Shown here: in pieces, positions 8,495-16,303 of the stretch | How the letters are laid out: every line of letters begins with the position of its first letter | How positions within the stretch are numbered: the stretch's first letter is position 1 | Source: Tildeniella nuda ZEHNDER 1965/U140 | Lineage (GTDB): Bacteria > Cyanobacteriota > Cyanobacteriia > Leptolyngbyales > Leptolyngbyaceae | Reading direction: 5' to 3' | Assembly: GCA_019358895.1 (NCBI GenBank) | Contig: JAHHIG010000001.1 | Location: forward strand, 124,001-188,000 | Length of the DNA: 64,000 bases | Position numbers and translations under genes: made by a program | The notes under the pieces: model-generated | Seen by the model: the letters and a program-made list of their open reading frames with translations, nothing else | Told to the model about the DNA's origin: nothing | Database searches by the model: none

Positions 8495-9457
8495 ATGGCA
8501 GAAGAAGCCGTTAAAATCTTCTATTCTTATTCGCGCAGAGATCTAGAAATGCGGAATACGTTAGAAGATCACCTGGCAGGACTAAGAAGAGCCAGGAAGA
8601 TTAGTACTTGGCATGACCTTGAACTGGAAGCTGGCAGTGAAAGGGAGCCGAATATTCTTAATAAACTCAACACAGCAGACATCATTCTTTTATTGGTCAG
8701 TAGGAACTTCATTGCTTCCGACTACTGCTTCGGCACAGAAATGAAGCGGGCGATAGAACGACATAACAGTGGGGAAGCCCGTGTTATTCCGATCATTCTG
8801 CGCCCATGTGACTGGAACCATCCTGATGTACCTTTCAGTAAATTGAATGTCCTCCCAACCTACGCTAAACCGATCACAAGTTGGGCAGACCAGGATGAGG
8901 CGTTTACAATCGTGGCTCAGCGTATCCGTGAAACAGCCGATCAGCTAAGAGCAAAAAAGATTGTTGACCCACCGCCAACATTGGTGCAGCCAATCACTCG
9001 AAAAGAGCTACAGAAATGTGATCCAGCAAAGATCCTTTTTATTAAAAACGTCAAAAATCCAGAGGGATGGGCTTATTTACTGGATCAAAGACAACAACCA
9101 GAAAGTAGAACTTTTGAGTTGATGTGGCGGTTGGGAAGTCACGGATTTCAAACACCAGTGACAGGAGATTTAATGATTTTACATCAACGTGCAAAAGTCA
9201 CCCATGTTGTTGAGTTCTTGAGTAATGAAGTCCGTAAGACGGACACAGGCTTTTTTCGTCAGGTTAAAGCGGTATGGATACCAGAGCAGGATTGGAGCCA
9301 ACTTCCTCACCAAAAGGAATTTTTAGGATTCAGCCCTAGATACGCTGATGGCAACACCCATTCTCTAAAGAGTCCCGGTTTTACAACCTTTCATGAAGCC
9401 TGGAGCAATTTAGAAGAGTTCCAGAATCACATTGCTAATGAGATACAGCAGTCCTAA
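8495..9457 (+). CDS. TIR-domain protein with a novel C-terminal domain
   Basis: Residues 6 to 150 form a bacterial TIR domain: box 1 KIFYSYSRRDLEMR, the central STWHDLELEAGSERE, and LLLVSRNFIASDYCFGTEM. In the last motif, Glu82 matches the catalytic glutamate of NAD-cleaving TIR domains such as SARM1. Bacterial TIR proteins act as NADases or signal generators in antiphage defence or as adaptors. Residues 165 to 320 form a separate predicted alpha/beta domain with GDLMILHQRAKVTHVVEFL, LGFSP and several aromatic positions. I do not recognise it; a PUA- or EVE-like fold is a guess. The gene stands alone at the start of an accessory segment with antitoxin-like and Uma2 genes downstream. The TIR assignment is strong; the biological role is inferred. 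Confidence 0.85.
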   Translation: MAEEAVKIFYSYSRRDLEMRNTLEDHLAGLRRARKISTWHDLELEAGSEREPNILNKLNTADIILLLVSRNFIASDYCFGTEMKRAIERHNSGEARVIPIILRPCDWNHPDVPFSKLNVLPTYAKPITSWADQDEAFTIVAQRIRETADQLRAKKIVDPPPTLVQPITRKELQKCDPAKILFIKNVKNPEGWAYLLDQRQQPESRTFELMWRLGSHGFQTPVTGDLMILHQRAKVTHVVEFLSNEVRKTDTGFFRQVKAVWIPEQDWSQLPHQKEFLGFSPRYADGNTHSLKSPGFTTFHEAWSNLEEFQNHIANEIQQS

Positions 9458-9741
9458 GCCATTTGTGAGAAGACGTGGCTGCAAACCTAGTAGATTAGCT
9501 TGACGGAGAAAGCTCAAACCCTTCAGATAAAACTTTGCGCCTGGTTTTTCGTCAAGCGCTCATGAGAGACGTAGACGAGCCAAACTCTTACCTCGATCGC
9601 CCAAGCTCGATCACAAAGCACGGACGTTAGAGCTGATTGAGTATGTGACTAAGCAATTGAGAGTGACGATCGCTTAAAGAGCAGAGGATGTGGAGTCACG
9701 GGTTAGTGTATTAGAAGCACTGCATTGGGAGGGACGATCGT
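9458..9741. other. Intergenic region, no gene recognised
   Basis: This 284-bp stretch has coding-like composition and short open stretches but no start-to-stop frame that I recognise. It may be a decayed gene in an accessory region. The sequence just before the next gene has GGGAGGGACG, which can serve as its ribosome-binding site. Confidence 0.35.
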
Positions 9742-9993
9742 ATGCAGCCAATTCAGCAGAGAGTGGTAGAAGGCTTACAAACGCTCTCCTCACGTGAACA
9801 GCAAGAAGTGTTGGATTTTGTAGAATTTCTTAGAAGTAAGCAGCAGCACGCAGTACGCACCAAATCATCAGAAAAAGCTGGCATGTCTGTCTTGGAAGCT
9901 GCTGGTGAGTATGTTGGTTGCTTAGAGGGTGGTCGCTCTGATCTATCGACCAACAAAGCTTACATGGAAGGCTTCGGGGAAGATCGTCAGTAG
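9742..9993 (+). CDS. DUF2281-like small protein, probable antitoxin
   Basis: The product has 83 residues. Residues 8 to 35 (VEGLQTLSSREQQEVLDFVE followed by FLRSKQ) match the DUF2281 pattern in which a short helix-turn-helix-like segment LSxxxQxEVLDFVEFL begins an antitoxin. The C-terminal part, AGMSVLEAAGEYVGCLEGG to the end, is typical of antitoxins that wrap a PIN- or RelE-type toxin. No such toxin gene follows. Instead a Uma2-family nuclease gene begins 84 bp downstream on the same strand. Either the protein is an orphan antitoxin or it pairs with that nuclease. The start codon has a GGGAGGGACG ribosome-binding site. Confidence 0.65.
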   Translation: MQPIQQRVVEGLQTLSSREQQEVLDFVEFLRSKQQHAVRTKSSEKAGMSVLEAAGEYVGCLEGGRSDLSTNKAYMEGFGEDRQ

Positions 9994-10077
9994 ATTGCTT
10001 GCTCTCCCCCAAAGTTAGTTCAAGAACATCGCTATTCTGCCTGAGATAATAAGGGTAACCTTCTTGCACGTATAGCC

Positions 10078-10722
10078 ATGTTTGCGATCGTCTCCCGCGA
10101 GCACATTCAACTTCGACCCGGTGCAGTGCTGCGTCTACCCGCCACCTGGGACGAGTACAAGAGTTTGAGCCAACAGCGGGGCGACGGTTCGCTGCCTCGT
10201 CTCAAGTACCGTAATGGAGAAGTGCTTCTCATGTCTCCGCTGTTCCATCACGGGAAAGATGCCAGTTTGATCGCTGATGTCACTACAACGCTGCTGGATC
10301 ACCGTGAGCGTGACTACGATGCTTTTACCCCAATCACAATGAAGCTGCCGGAGGAAAGCGGGATTGAACCAGACTACTGCTTTTACATTGACAACTGGGA
10401 AGCCGTCTCAGGTAAAAGGCGCATTGACTGGCGCATCGATCCACCACCTGATCTGGTGCTTGAGATTGATGTCACCAGCTACTCCGATGTCGATGATTAT
10501 TTGCCCTATCGGGTTCCAGAAGTGTGGCTCTATAAGCGGCATCAGCTTCGTATTCATCAGCTTCAGGACGATGCCTATTGCGTGTCAGCCCAAAGCCGTT
10601 ACTTCCCAGGAATCGATCTTCAGGCTGTGGTCGATCGCTGCCTCCAACTTGCCTACGATCGCAACACCAGCGCCGCAATCCGTGACTTGAGACAGCGGTT
10701 AAGCAGTGACAGTACGCTATAG
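10078..10722 (+). CDS. Uma2-family putative endonuclease (DUF820)
   Basis: Uma2 proteins have a PD-(D/E)XK restriction-endonuclease fold and are greatly expanded in cyanobacteria; their substrates are mostly unknown. The 214-residue product shows the family's acidic pair: GIEPDYCFYI near residue 97 and DPPPDLVLEIDVTS near 120. The usual lysine of the YLPYRVPEVWLY segment near 140 is less obvious, which may weaken catalysis. The N-terminal part has the family's TWDEYKSL element and RNGEVLLMSP strand. It follows the DUF2281-like gene by 84 bp. Two further Uma2 genes are in this window, at 32.5 and 41.7 kb, and they differ clearly in sequence. Confidence 0.85.
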   Translation: MFAIVSREHIQLRPGAVLRLPATWDEYKSLSQQRGDGSLPRLKYRNGEVLLMSPLFHHGKDASLIADVTTTLLDHRERDYDAFTPITMKLPEESGIEPDYCFYIDNWEAVSGKRRIDWRIDPPPDLVLEIDVTSYSDVDDYLPYRVPEVWLYKRHQLRIHQLQDDAYCVSAQSRYFPGIDLQAVVDRCLQLAYDRNTSAAIRDLRQRLSSDSTL

Positions 10723-10848
10723 CCGACTCATACGATGGCAATGTAGATGGTTCTAATGCCCGTCGGCATCACTTTTGAAGACGAAAGTTTTTGAGCAAGG
10801 CAATTTGGGCACTCTACGGTAGATTATTTTTTACTCGGAGTTTCAGCC

Positions 10849-11340
10849 ATGCCCTACCAGGACATCAACACGACCCTTTCAGACAAAGACCTGCAAGACA
10901 TTAAGCAAGCGATCGCGACCATTCAGCAGAAGATGCCCTTTCTCGTGACGCTGAGTGCTGAAGAGCGCAAGCGTTTGTATAAGATGGGCGATCGTCGTCT
11001 CGCCTTTGTGCAAAATAGCTTTCAAGCGGCTCAAAGCAACCGCAACATTCTGCCAGCCAGCTTTGACTTTGACGGTTTTGGCAATGACTATCGGCTTTCC
11101 AGCAACCTCACCGAGTTACTCATGCTGCTGCGCCAGCTTACCGAACAGGTGGATGATACTCTGATGGCAGTCGGCAGTGAAGCGATGAGCAGCAGCCTTA
11201 CGGTGTATGACTACGTGAAGACGGCTGCGAAGAAGACACCCGGACTGAAGGCGATCGCCGAGCAACTGGGCACCTTGTTCAAAGCACTGAAAGCCAGAGC
11301 CAGCAAAGCAACGAACGACCAGTCTGCCCCATCGCTGTAA
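10849..11340 (+). CDS. Small helical protein preceding a 21-bp repeat block
   Basis: I cannot assign a function to this protein. It has 163 residues, is soluble and mostly helical, with no signal peptide. Notable segments are LSAEERKRLYKMGDRRLAFV (about residues 36 to 55), the alternating ILPASFDFDGFGNDYRLS, and LRQLTEQVDDTLMAVGSEAM (about 91 to 110). The C-terminal part contains YDYVKTAAKKTPGLKAIAEQ and a basic tail. The shape suggests a helical bundle. From memory, similar proteins occur in cyanobacteria and other bacteria, but this cannot be checked here. Its stop codon is followed after about 50 bp by twenty tandem 21-bp units. Another small helical protein at 25231 sits next to a different 21-bp repeat block, so the association is probably meaningful. 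Confidence 0.6.
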   Translation: MPYQDINTTLSDKDLQDIKQAIATIQQKMPFLVTLSAEERKRLYKMGDRRLAFVQNSFQAAQSNRNILPASFDFDGFGNDYRLSSNLTELLMLLRQLTEQVDDTLMAVGSEAMSSSLTVYDYVKTAAKKTPGLKAIAEQLGTLFKALKARASKATNDQSAPSL

Positions 11341-11392
11341 GGTTGCCATGCTCTGAGGTTCCGTCACTACCCTACAGCGATCGTGCCCGAAC

Positions 11393-11814
11393 CTCAGAAC
11401 ATCGTCAGCCATGCTCAGAGCATCGCCAGCCATACTCAGAGCATCGTCAGCCATACTCAGAGCATCACGCGTGAACCTCAGAGTATCGTCGTTCATGCTC
11501 AGACCATCGTCAGCCCTACTTAGAGTATCGTGCGTGAACCTCAGAGTATCGTCGTCCATGCTCAGAGTATCGTCGTCCATGCTCAGACCATCATCGACGA
11601 ACCTCCGGAGCATCGCGCGTGAACCTTAGAGTATCGTCAGCCCTGCTCAGAGTATCGTCGTCCATGCTCAGAGTATCATCGACGAACCTCCGGAGCATCG
11701 CGCGTGAACCTTAGAGTATCGTGCGCGAACCTCAGAGTATCGTCAGCCATGCTCAAAGCATCGTGCGTGAACCTCAGAGCATCATGCATGAACTGCAAGA
11801 CATCACAGAGGAAC
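11393..11814. repeat. Tandem array of twenty 21-bp units
   Basis: The unit consensus is CTCAGAGYATCGTCRKCCATG, with a second version ending in GCGTGAAC. Twenty units run head to tail; two of them are 22 bp. A degenerate unit may precede the block at 11371. Twenty-one bases equal seven codons, so open frames show heptads: L-R-x-S-x-x-x and Q-S-I-V-x-x-x on the plus strand, D-x-L-S-M-x-D on the minus strand. Stops interrupt the plus frames (CTTAG variants), and the block lies after the TAA of the 163-residue protein, so it is probably not translated with it. There are no spacers between units, so it is not a CRISPR array. Confidence 0.9.
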
Positions 11815-11834
11815 CTGGAACTGGCACGATCGCC

Positions 11835-12185
11835 CTACACTGCTACAGACTCGACCCGCAGCCCAAAGTACGTGAGAATCAGATCGGTCGAGCCAGTGTT
11901 GCGAACTTCGTGTTTTTCTCCCGCTTCTACAGCAACGCAGGTACCGCTTTGCAACGGGTAGGGCACATCATCAACCCAGATTGTGCCTTCGCCGGATTCG
12001 ACGAAAAAGACCTCGCACATATCTGTATGGCTGTGAGCGCTGGCGATCTGTCCTGGGGCAAAGCAGGCTTGTGAGAAGTTGGTCAAGTGCGGCAGTTCGC
12101 CCAGGCTCAGCATGACCTTTTTTTTGATGGCTAGATTGTGAGAAACGGCTTGTTCAGGCAGGGTAGAGAGTGAGGTAACTTTCAT
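11835..12185 (-). CDS. Small cupin-domain protein
   Basis: This is a 116-residue single-cupin protein beginning MKVTSLSTLPEQAV at 12185. A longer frame to 12275 would overlap the divergent amidotransferase gene and is not preferred. Cupin motif 1 is seen as AHSHTDMCEVFFVESGEG near residue 53 with two histidines and a glutamate for metal binding. Motif 2 is GEKHEVRNTG near 92. Such proteins bind a divalent metal and act as dioxygenases, isomerases or ligand sensors; the substrate is not evident. It is divergent from the GATase-like gene with about 78 bp between starts. The pair and the adjacent ABC genes may belong to one metabolic function. Confidence 0.85.
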   Translation of the reverse strand: MKVTSLSTLPEQAVSHNLAIKKKVMLSLGELPHLTNFSQACFAPGQIASAHSHTDMCEVFFVESGEGTIWVDDVPYPLQSGTCVAVEAGEKHEVRNTGSTDLILTYFGLRVESVAV

Positions 12186-12263
12186 AGAGTGGTGGCGATC
12201 GCGCAAAACTTCCTCTACACTAACCTCGCGCTCACTCACGGCAAGGCGACTCTCAATCCATTC

Positions 12264-13007
12264 ATGACTAAACAACGTGCTCAGCTCAAGCTCCTTCTAT
12301 TGCAAATCCGGGATGATGCGGAGACGTGTCAAGAAGAATTCGATGAGTTCGTGCGCTACAGCCGTCTCAACGCTCACCAGTTTGCGGTGCTGAATGTCTT
12401 TGCTACCCCTGAATTTGACTCAACCTGTATGGAGGGCTACGATGCTCTATTCGTCGGCGGTTCCAGCGATGCATCCGTGACGCAACCAGAACTCTACCCA
12501 TTCGTTGCATCGGCAAAGCGGCTGCTGGTTCACTGTTTAGAGCAAAGCATTCCGGTGTTTGCGTCTTGTTTTGGCTTTCAGGCGGCGATCGAAGCGTTGG
12601 GCGGGCAGGTGATTGTCGATGTGGCAAACATGGAAATGGGCACCTATCCGCTGCAACTGACTGAAGCGGCTGCGGTAGATGTGCTCTTCCACGATGTTCC
12701 CAACGAGTTTTGGGCAGTGTCGGGACACAAAGAGCGCGCGGTTTCCCTACCAGACGGAGCAATTCTGTTGGCGTACTCAGATCTCTGCCCATATCATGCG
12801 TTTCGGATGGAGGGGAAGCCGTTTTATGCCTTTCAATTCCATCCCGAAATCGATCCAGCCGATCTAACCGTTCGCATTACCCGCTATCAGCACCGCTATT
12901 TAGACAGTGCAGAGGCGCTGGATGCCATTCTTCAGTCGTTGCAAGCAACACCGATCGCGAACCAGTTAATGGAGAAGTTCGTCGATCGCATTTTGTTGGC
13001 TGAGTAG
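12264..13007 (+). CDS. Class I glutamine amidotransferase-like protein
   Basis: The start at 12264 (MTKQRAQLKLLLLQIRDD) gives 247 residues and avoids overlap with the divergent cupin gene. The triad of class I amidotransferases is present: nucleophile Cys102 in VFASCFGFQAAIE, and His193 with Glu195 in YAFQFHPEIDP. The usual G-x-C-x-G elbow reads S-C-F-G here, so the first glycine is replaced by serine, as in several stand-alone members. It lacks any synthetase domain and so is not GuaA or CarA. Stand-alone members hydrolyse glutamine or gamma-glutamyl conjugates. The neighbouring cupin and ABC transporter genes suggest metabolism of a nitrogenous compound; this is inference. Confidence 0.82.
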   Translation: MTKQRAQLKLLLLQIRDDAETCQEEFDEFVRYSRLNAHQFAVLNVFATPEFDSTCMEGYDALFVGGSSDASVTQPELYPFVASAKRLLVHCLEQSIPVFASCFGFQAAIEALGGQVIVDVANMEMGTYPLQLTEAAAVDVLFHDVPNEFWAVSGHKERAVSLPDGAILLAYSDLCPYHAFRMEGKPFYAFQFHPEIDPADLTVRITRYQHRYLDSAEALDAILQSLQATPIANQLMEKFVDRILLAE

Positions 13008-13017
13008 GATTAGAAGC

Positions 13018-13087
13018 CCCCCAACCCCCAAGGCTGGGGGCGCTGGATTTCTATAAAGTCCCCCAGCCTTGGGGGATTTAGGGGGCG
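13018..13087. terminator. Large inverted repeat between convergent genes
   Basis: CCCCCAAGGCTGGGGG (near 13026) is mirrored by CCCCCAGCCTTGGGGG (near 13059), and outer CCCCCC/GGGGGG runs extend the pairing. The element sits between the GATase-like stop at 13007 and the permease stop at 13090, where a bidirectional terminator is expected. Its form also matches GC-rich palindromes that are dispersed through cyanobacterial genomes, so it may be a repeat used as a terminator. Confidence 0.65.
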
Positions 13088-13089
13088 CT

Positions 13090-13953
13090 CTAAGACGATC
13101 GCTCTGCCCAGGGGGTGACGAGCTTAAACAGCAGCTTGAACGCAAAGTCTGTCAGTAGTCCAATGAGACCGATGATGGCGATCGTAAACAGCACCTTGTC
13201 AGTTTGGAGGTAGCGCTGTGACTGCACGACACGAAAGCCCAACCCATTCTCAGAGGCGATGAGTTCTGAAATCACCAGGTAGTTCCAGGCTCCAGCGACG
13301 TTCACGCGCAGAGTGTCAATAATGCTGGGCACGATCGCGGGTACAATGACTCGCACCAACACATCGAAACGATTTGCCCCTAGCGTATACGCCACACTCA
13401 ACAGCTCGTTGGGGATAAACTTCACGGCATCTGCCACCATGATGGCGTTGAAGAATACAATGCCGAGAAAAATGATCGTTACGCGGGTCGGCTCATCTAA
13501 CCCCAGCCAGAGTATGATAAGCGGCACAAACGCTGCTACAGGCATATAGCGCACGGTGCCGACGATCGGGCTAAAGAGGCTCTCCATACTGGAAAACGTG
13601 CCCATCGCAATGCCAACTGGGACACCGACCGCAGCCGCCAATAAAAACCCTAAAAAGACACGATACGAACTGGCAAACACATCCAGCAGTAAATTCTCTT
13701 CCGTGAACATCTGAATGCCAGATTGCAAGACGGCTGTGGGCGTGGGGAGAAAGATGGGTGTCACCCAACCGCCATAGCTCAGCACTGCCCAAACCAGCAA
13801 CGGTACCACCAGCGCTGTGATTGAAATGAGCAGACTCAGCCAGCGTGGAAAGCTCTGACGGATGCTCCAGAAGACAGATGGGGTCAAATACCGTTTGCGG
13901 GACGTGGGAAGAGATTTGAGCACGGCGGTCGTTGAAGTGGGGTGAGTTGGCAA
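13090..13953 (-). CDS. ABC transporter permease, NitT/TauT/SsuC type
   Basis: This 287-residue inner-membrane permease has about six hydrophobic segments, the first at roughly residues 38 to 60 (LSLLISITALVVPLLVWAVL). The cytoplasmic coupling loop is visible as AYTLGANRFDVLVRVIVPAI near residue 190, the EAA-like element that contacts the ATPase. Similar permeases import nitrate, sulfonates, taurine, cyanate or thiamine precursors. The gene is divergent from its probable ATPase partner. No substrate-binding protein lies beside it. The only candidate of the right family in the window is at 56164, about 42 kb away. Confidence 0.88.
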   Translation of the reverse strand: MPTHPTSTTAVLKSLPTSRKRYLTPSVFWSIRQSFPRWLSLLISITALVVPLLVWAVLSYGGWVTPIFLPTPTAVLQSGIQMFTEENLLLDVFASSYRVFLGFLLAAAVGVPVGIAMGTFSSMESLFSPIVGTVRYMPVAAFVPLIILWLGLDEPTRVTIIFLGIVFFNAIMVADAVKFIPNELLSVAYTLGANRFDVLVRVIVPAIVPSIIDTLRVNVAGAWNYLVISELIASENGLGFRVVQSQRYLQTDKVLFTIAIIGLIGLLTDFAFKLLFKLVTPWAERSS

Positions 13954-14054
13954 CGTAGTCCAGATTGTCGAGGGCGGTCAGGAGAGTAACCGTAGCGATC
14001 GCCACAATTTCAGACTTCAGGCATTCGTTTAATGAAGGTAGGATCACCAGTGGC

Positions 14055-14966
14055 ATGTCGCAGCCGCAGATGTTTGAATGGACTGGCGTGGCTCAAACAC
14101 CCTCTTCTCGATCGCCTCGCGCCACGAAGACTTTGAGTCCCACCTTGAATGCGAGTAATCACTTGACTCTTACTAGCACATCTCCCACACTCGTTCACTC
14201 AGCCGAGTGCCCCAAACTGGAAGTACAGGGCGTGTTCAAACGCTTTTCGCAGAAGGGCAGAACTGTGACGGCGTTGCAGAACATTGATCTCCATCTGCAA
14301 CCGCGAGAATTTGTCTGTATTGTCGGCGCGTCCGGTTGTGGTAAATCGACGCTGCTCAACATTGTGGCTGGCTTAGTGCAACCCTGCTCTGGCAACGTGC
14401 TGGTAGACGGTGAGGCAGTGCCGGGTCCCGGAGCCGATCGCGGTATGGTCTTCCAAAGCTACACGCTCTATCCCTGGCTCACCGTCGCAGGCAACATCGC
14501 GTTTGGGCTGAAGCTGCGCGGTTTACCCAAAGCAGAGATCAAGCAGCGGGTGTCCTACTATTTAGATGTGGTTGGGCTGACCAAGTTTGCGAAAGCTTAT
14601 CCCAAGCAACTGTCTGGCGGGATGAAACAGCGAGTGGCGATCGCCCGCGCGATGGCAAACGAACCAGAAGTCTTGCTGATGGACGAACCCTTCGGTGCGC
14701 TGGATGCCCAAACGAAGGAGCAAATGCAGAAATTTCTGCTGGAATTATGGGAGCAAACCCACACAACCATTCTGATGATCACGCATGATCTAGAAGAGGC
14801 TGTCTTTCTCTCACAGCGCATCTATGTAATGAGCGCTCAACCCGGTCAGATTAAGCAAGAAGTCCACGTACAACTGCCCGAACATCGTGACCTGGAACTG
14901 AAGCTCGATCCCGCCTTTATTCAAATCAAACGCGCCATCATTCATGCTCTACACGACGATCATTAA
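14055..14966 (+). CDS. ABC transporter ATP-binding protein, NitT/TauT/SsuB type
   Basis: This ATPase subunit energises an importer, most likely with the divergent permease at 13090. The start at 14055 (MSQPQMFEWTGVAQ) gives 303 residues; a frame opening at 13965 would leave only 11 bp to the divergent permease start. About 50 nonconserved residues precede the ABC domain. Walker A is GASGCGKST near residue 93, the signature is LSGGMKQRVAIARA near 194, Walker B with D-loop is VLLMDEPFGALDAQ near 215, and the switch histidine is in MITHDLEEAVFLS. The Q-loop reads GMVFQSYTLYPWLT. Composition matches the neighbours. The imported compound is unknown. Confidence 0.9.
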   Translation: MSQPQMFEWTGVAQTPSSRSPRATKTLSPTLNASNHLTLTSTSPTLVHSAECPKLEVQGVFKRFSQKGRTVTALQNIDLHLQPREFVCIVGASGCGKSTLLNIVAGLVQPCSGNVLVDGEAVPGPGADRGMVFQSYTLYPWLTVAGNIAFGLKLRGLPKAEIKQRVSYYLDVVGLTKFAKAYPKQLSGGMKQRVAIARAMANEPEVLLMDEPFGALDAQTKEQMQKFLLELWEQTHTTILMITHDLEEAVFLSQRIYVMSAQPGQIKQEVHVQLPEHRDLELKLDPAFIQIKRAIIHALHDDH

Positions 14967-15003
14967 CGTTACTAAGGGCAGAATGGAAAAAACAATGCTG
15001 TTG

Positions 15004-15114
15004 AGCTATCAGCTATCAGCGGTCAGCGGTCAGCGAACTCTTATGAAGAAGCAAGCCACAGCAATCAGTTGCTAGACCTGTATTGATAGCTGATAGCTAA
15101 TAGCTGACCGCTAA
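15004..15114. repeat. STRR heptamers in inverted orientation
   Basis: At 15004-15034 the heptamers AGCTATC and AGCGGTC occur twice each; at 15084-15114 their reverse complements (TAGCTGA, GATAGCT) follow. The two halves can fold on each other. The element sits between the ABC ATPase stop and the desaturase start and belongs to the heptanucleotide repeat family seen across the window. Confidence 0.7.
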
Positions 15115-15155
15115 CCAACTATCAACTGAACGAACATCAGGGGTTCAAAACCGTC

Positions 15156-16172
15156 ATGACTACTGGATCGATCGATATCAACCGCTATTTACATCAGAAA
15201 AAGTCGCTGTGGAATAGCCTTGCCATCCTTTATACGCTGGTTGGCTATGTGGGTAGCATCGCCTTGCTTTTGGCAGCAAATGGCTGGCTCAATGGCTTAG
15301 GAGTCGTGCTGCTGACGCATAGCCTGCTCTTTTCAGCTTATCTAGCGCACGACTTTATGCACAGTGCCCTTTTTGAAAGCAAAGCGTGGAATGTTGTGTT
15401 CGGCAACGTGATGCTGTGGCTGAATGGTGGCTGCTATGCCCGTTTTGAAGATTTGGCACGACTGCACATTGCTCATCACGTCAATCGAGTCGATTTTTGC
15501 CGCTTTGACCTGACGACCTTCCTGAACGCGATGCCTGCGCCTGTACGATCGCTCCTCCTGGCGCTCGAATGGCTCTACTTTCCCTCGCTGGCGTTTCTGC
15601 TGCGGATTCGCTCGATCTTTGCGCCGTTTTGGGAACCCGATCGCACGGACGATCGCCTGCGAAACGTGCTGATGCTGCTGATTCGGGGTAGCTTATTTGC
15701 GATCTTAGGTATCGTGTCGCCGAAAGCACTGTTGCTCTACTTCGTGTCTTACATCGGTATGCTGACCATTCTGCGGTTTGTGGATGCGTTTCAGCACACG
15801 TATGAAGTCTTTGCAGTTGGTAGCGCGATACCCAAGCGCGATCGTGCCCATGAACAGGCAAACACCTTCTCAAATGTGATTTCACTGCGTTACCGCTGGC
15901 TGAATGTGCTGTTGCTGAACTTTGGCTACCACAACGCTCATCACGAATTGATGAAGTGCCCCTGGTACAATTTGCCAGACCTCGATCGTGCCTTGTTCAA
16001 CGGCGATGAAGTGCAGTACATCACCCTGCCGGAACTCCTGATGAACTATCACCGCTACCGAATTTCACGCCTTTATTCTGGTCAAGGGCGCGGTGTGGAT
16101 GAGGACGGTAAGCGTAGCCTGGAGACGTTCTATGGCGCGATCGAAGTTTCATTCCTGGTGTTACCAGCTTAG
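15156..16172 (+). CDS. Membrane fatty acid desaturase/hydroxylase family protein
   Basis: This 338-residue di-iron membrane enzyme has the three histidine boxes of the desaturase superfamily: HDFMHSAL near residue 69, HIAHHVNR near 104, and HNAHHELM near 266. Hydrophobic pairs lie around residues 22 to 60 and 155 to 205. Relatives introduce double bonds or hydroxyl groups into acyl lipids or carotenoids using ferredoxin and oxygen. The spacing does not let me assign it to DesA, B, C or D, or to the CrtR/CrtW groups. It is flanked on both sides by STRR repeats and so is probably a monocistronic unit. Confidence 0.85.
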   Translation: MTTGSIDINRYLHQKKSLWNSLAILYTLVGYVGSIALLLAANGWLNGLGVVLLTHSLLFSAYLAHDFMHSALFESKAWNVVFGNVMLWLNGGCYARFEDLARLHIAHHVNRVDFCRFDLTTFLNAMPAPVRSLLLALEWLYFPSLAFLLRIRSIFAPFWEPDRTDDRLRNVLMLLIRGSLFAILGIVSPKALLLYFVSYIGMLTILRFVDAFQHTYEVFAVGSAIPKRDRAHEQANTFSNVISLRYRWLNVLLLNFGYHNAHHELMKCPWYNLPDLDRALFNGDEVQYITLPELLMNYHRYRISRLYSGQGRGVDEDGKRSLETFYGAIEVSFLVLPA

Positions 16173-16207
16173 AAGCTGCAAAGAACCAATGTCCTGAATT
16201 GGCAGCG

Positions 16208-16260
16208 ACTAGCTGCTAGCTGACCGCTGCTAGCTGATGGCTCGTAGCTGACCGCTGTTC
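16208..16260. repeat. Degenerate STRR heptamers
   Basis: CTAGCTG, CTGACCG and CTGCTAG heptamers follow each other between the desaturase stop and the DMT transporter start. They belong to the same family as the repeats at 2524, 15004, 37529 and 63102. Confidence 0.6.
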
Positions 16261-16303
16261 TAACCATGTGCAATGATTCTTTAACAAGCTCTCAGGCAAA
16301 TTT

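Noticed and set aside
11116-11613. 165-residue open frame on the minus strand across the 21-bp repeats (DxLSMxD heptads)
   Set aside because: The frame arises because 21 bp keeps the phase open. It overlaps the 163-residue gene on the other strand and has no start with a ribosome-binding site.
11393-11814. Possible CRISPR array
   Set aside because: Units are contiguous without spacers, vary in sequence, and no cas gene is in the window.
12403-12792. 129-residue open frame opposite the amidotransferase gene
   Set aside because: It is an antisense shadow with proline- and arginine-rich low-complexity sequence.
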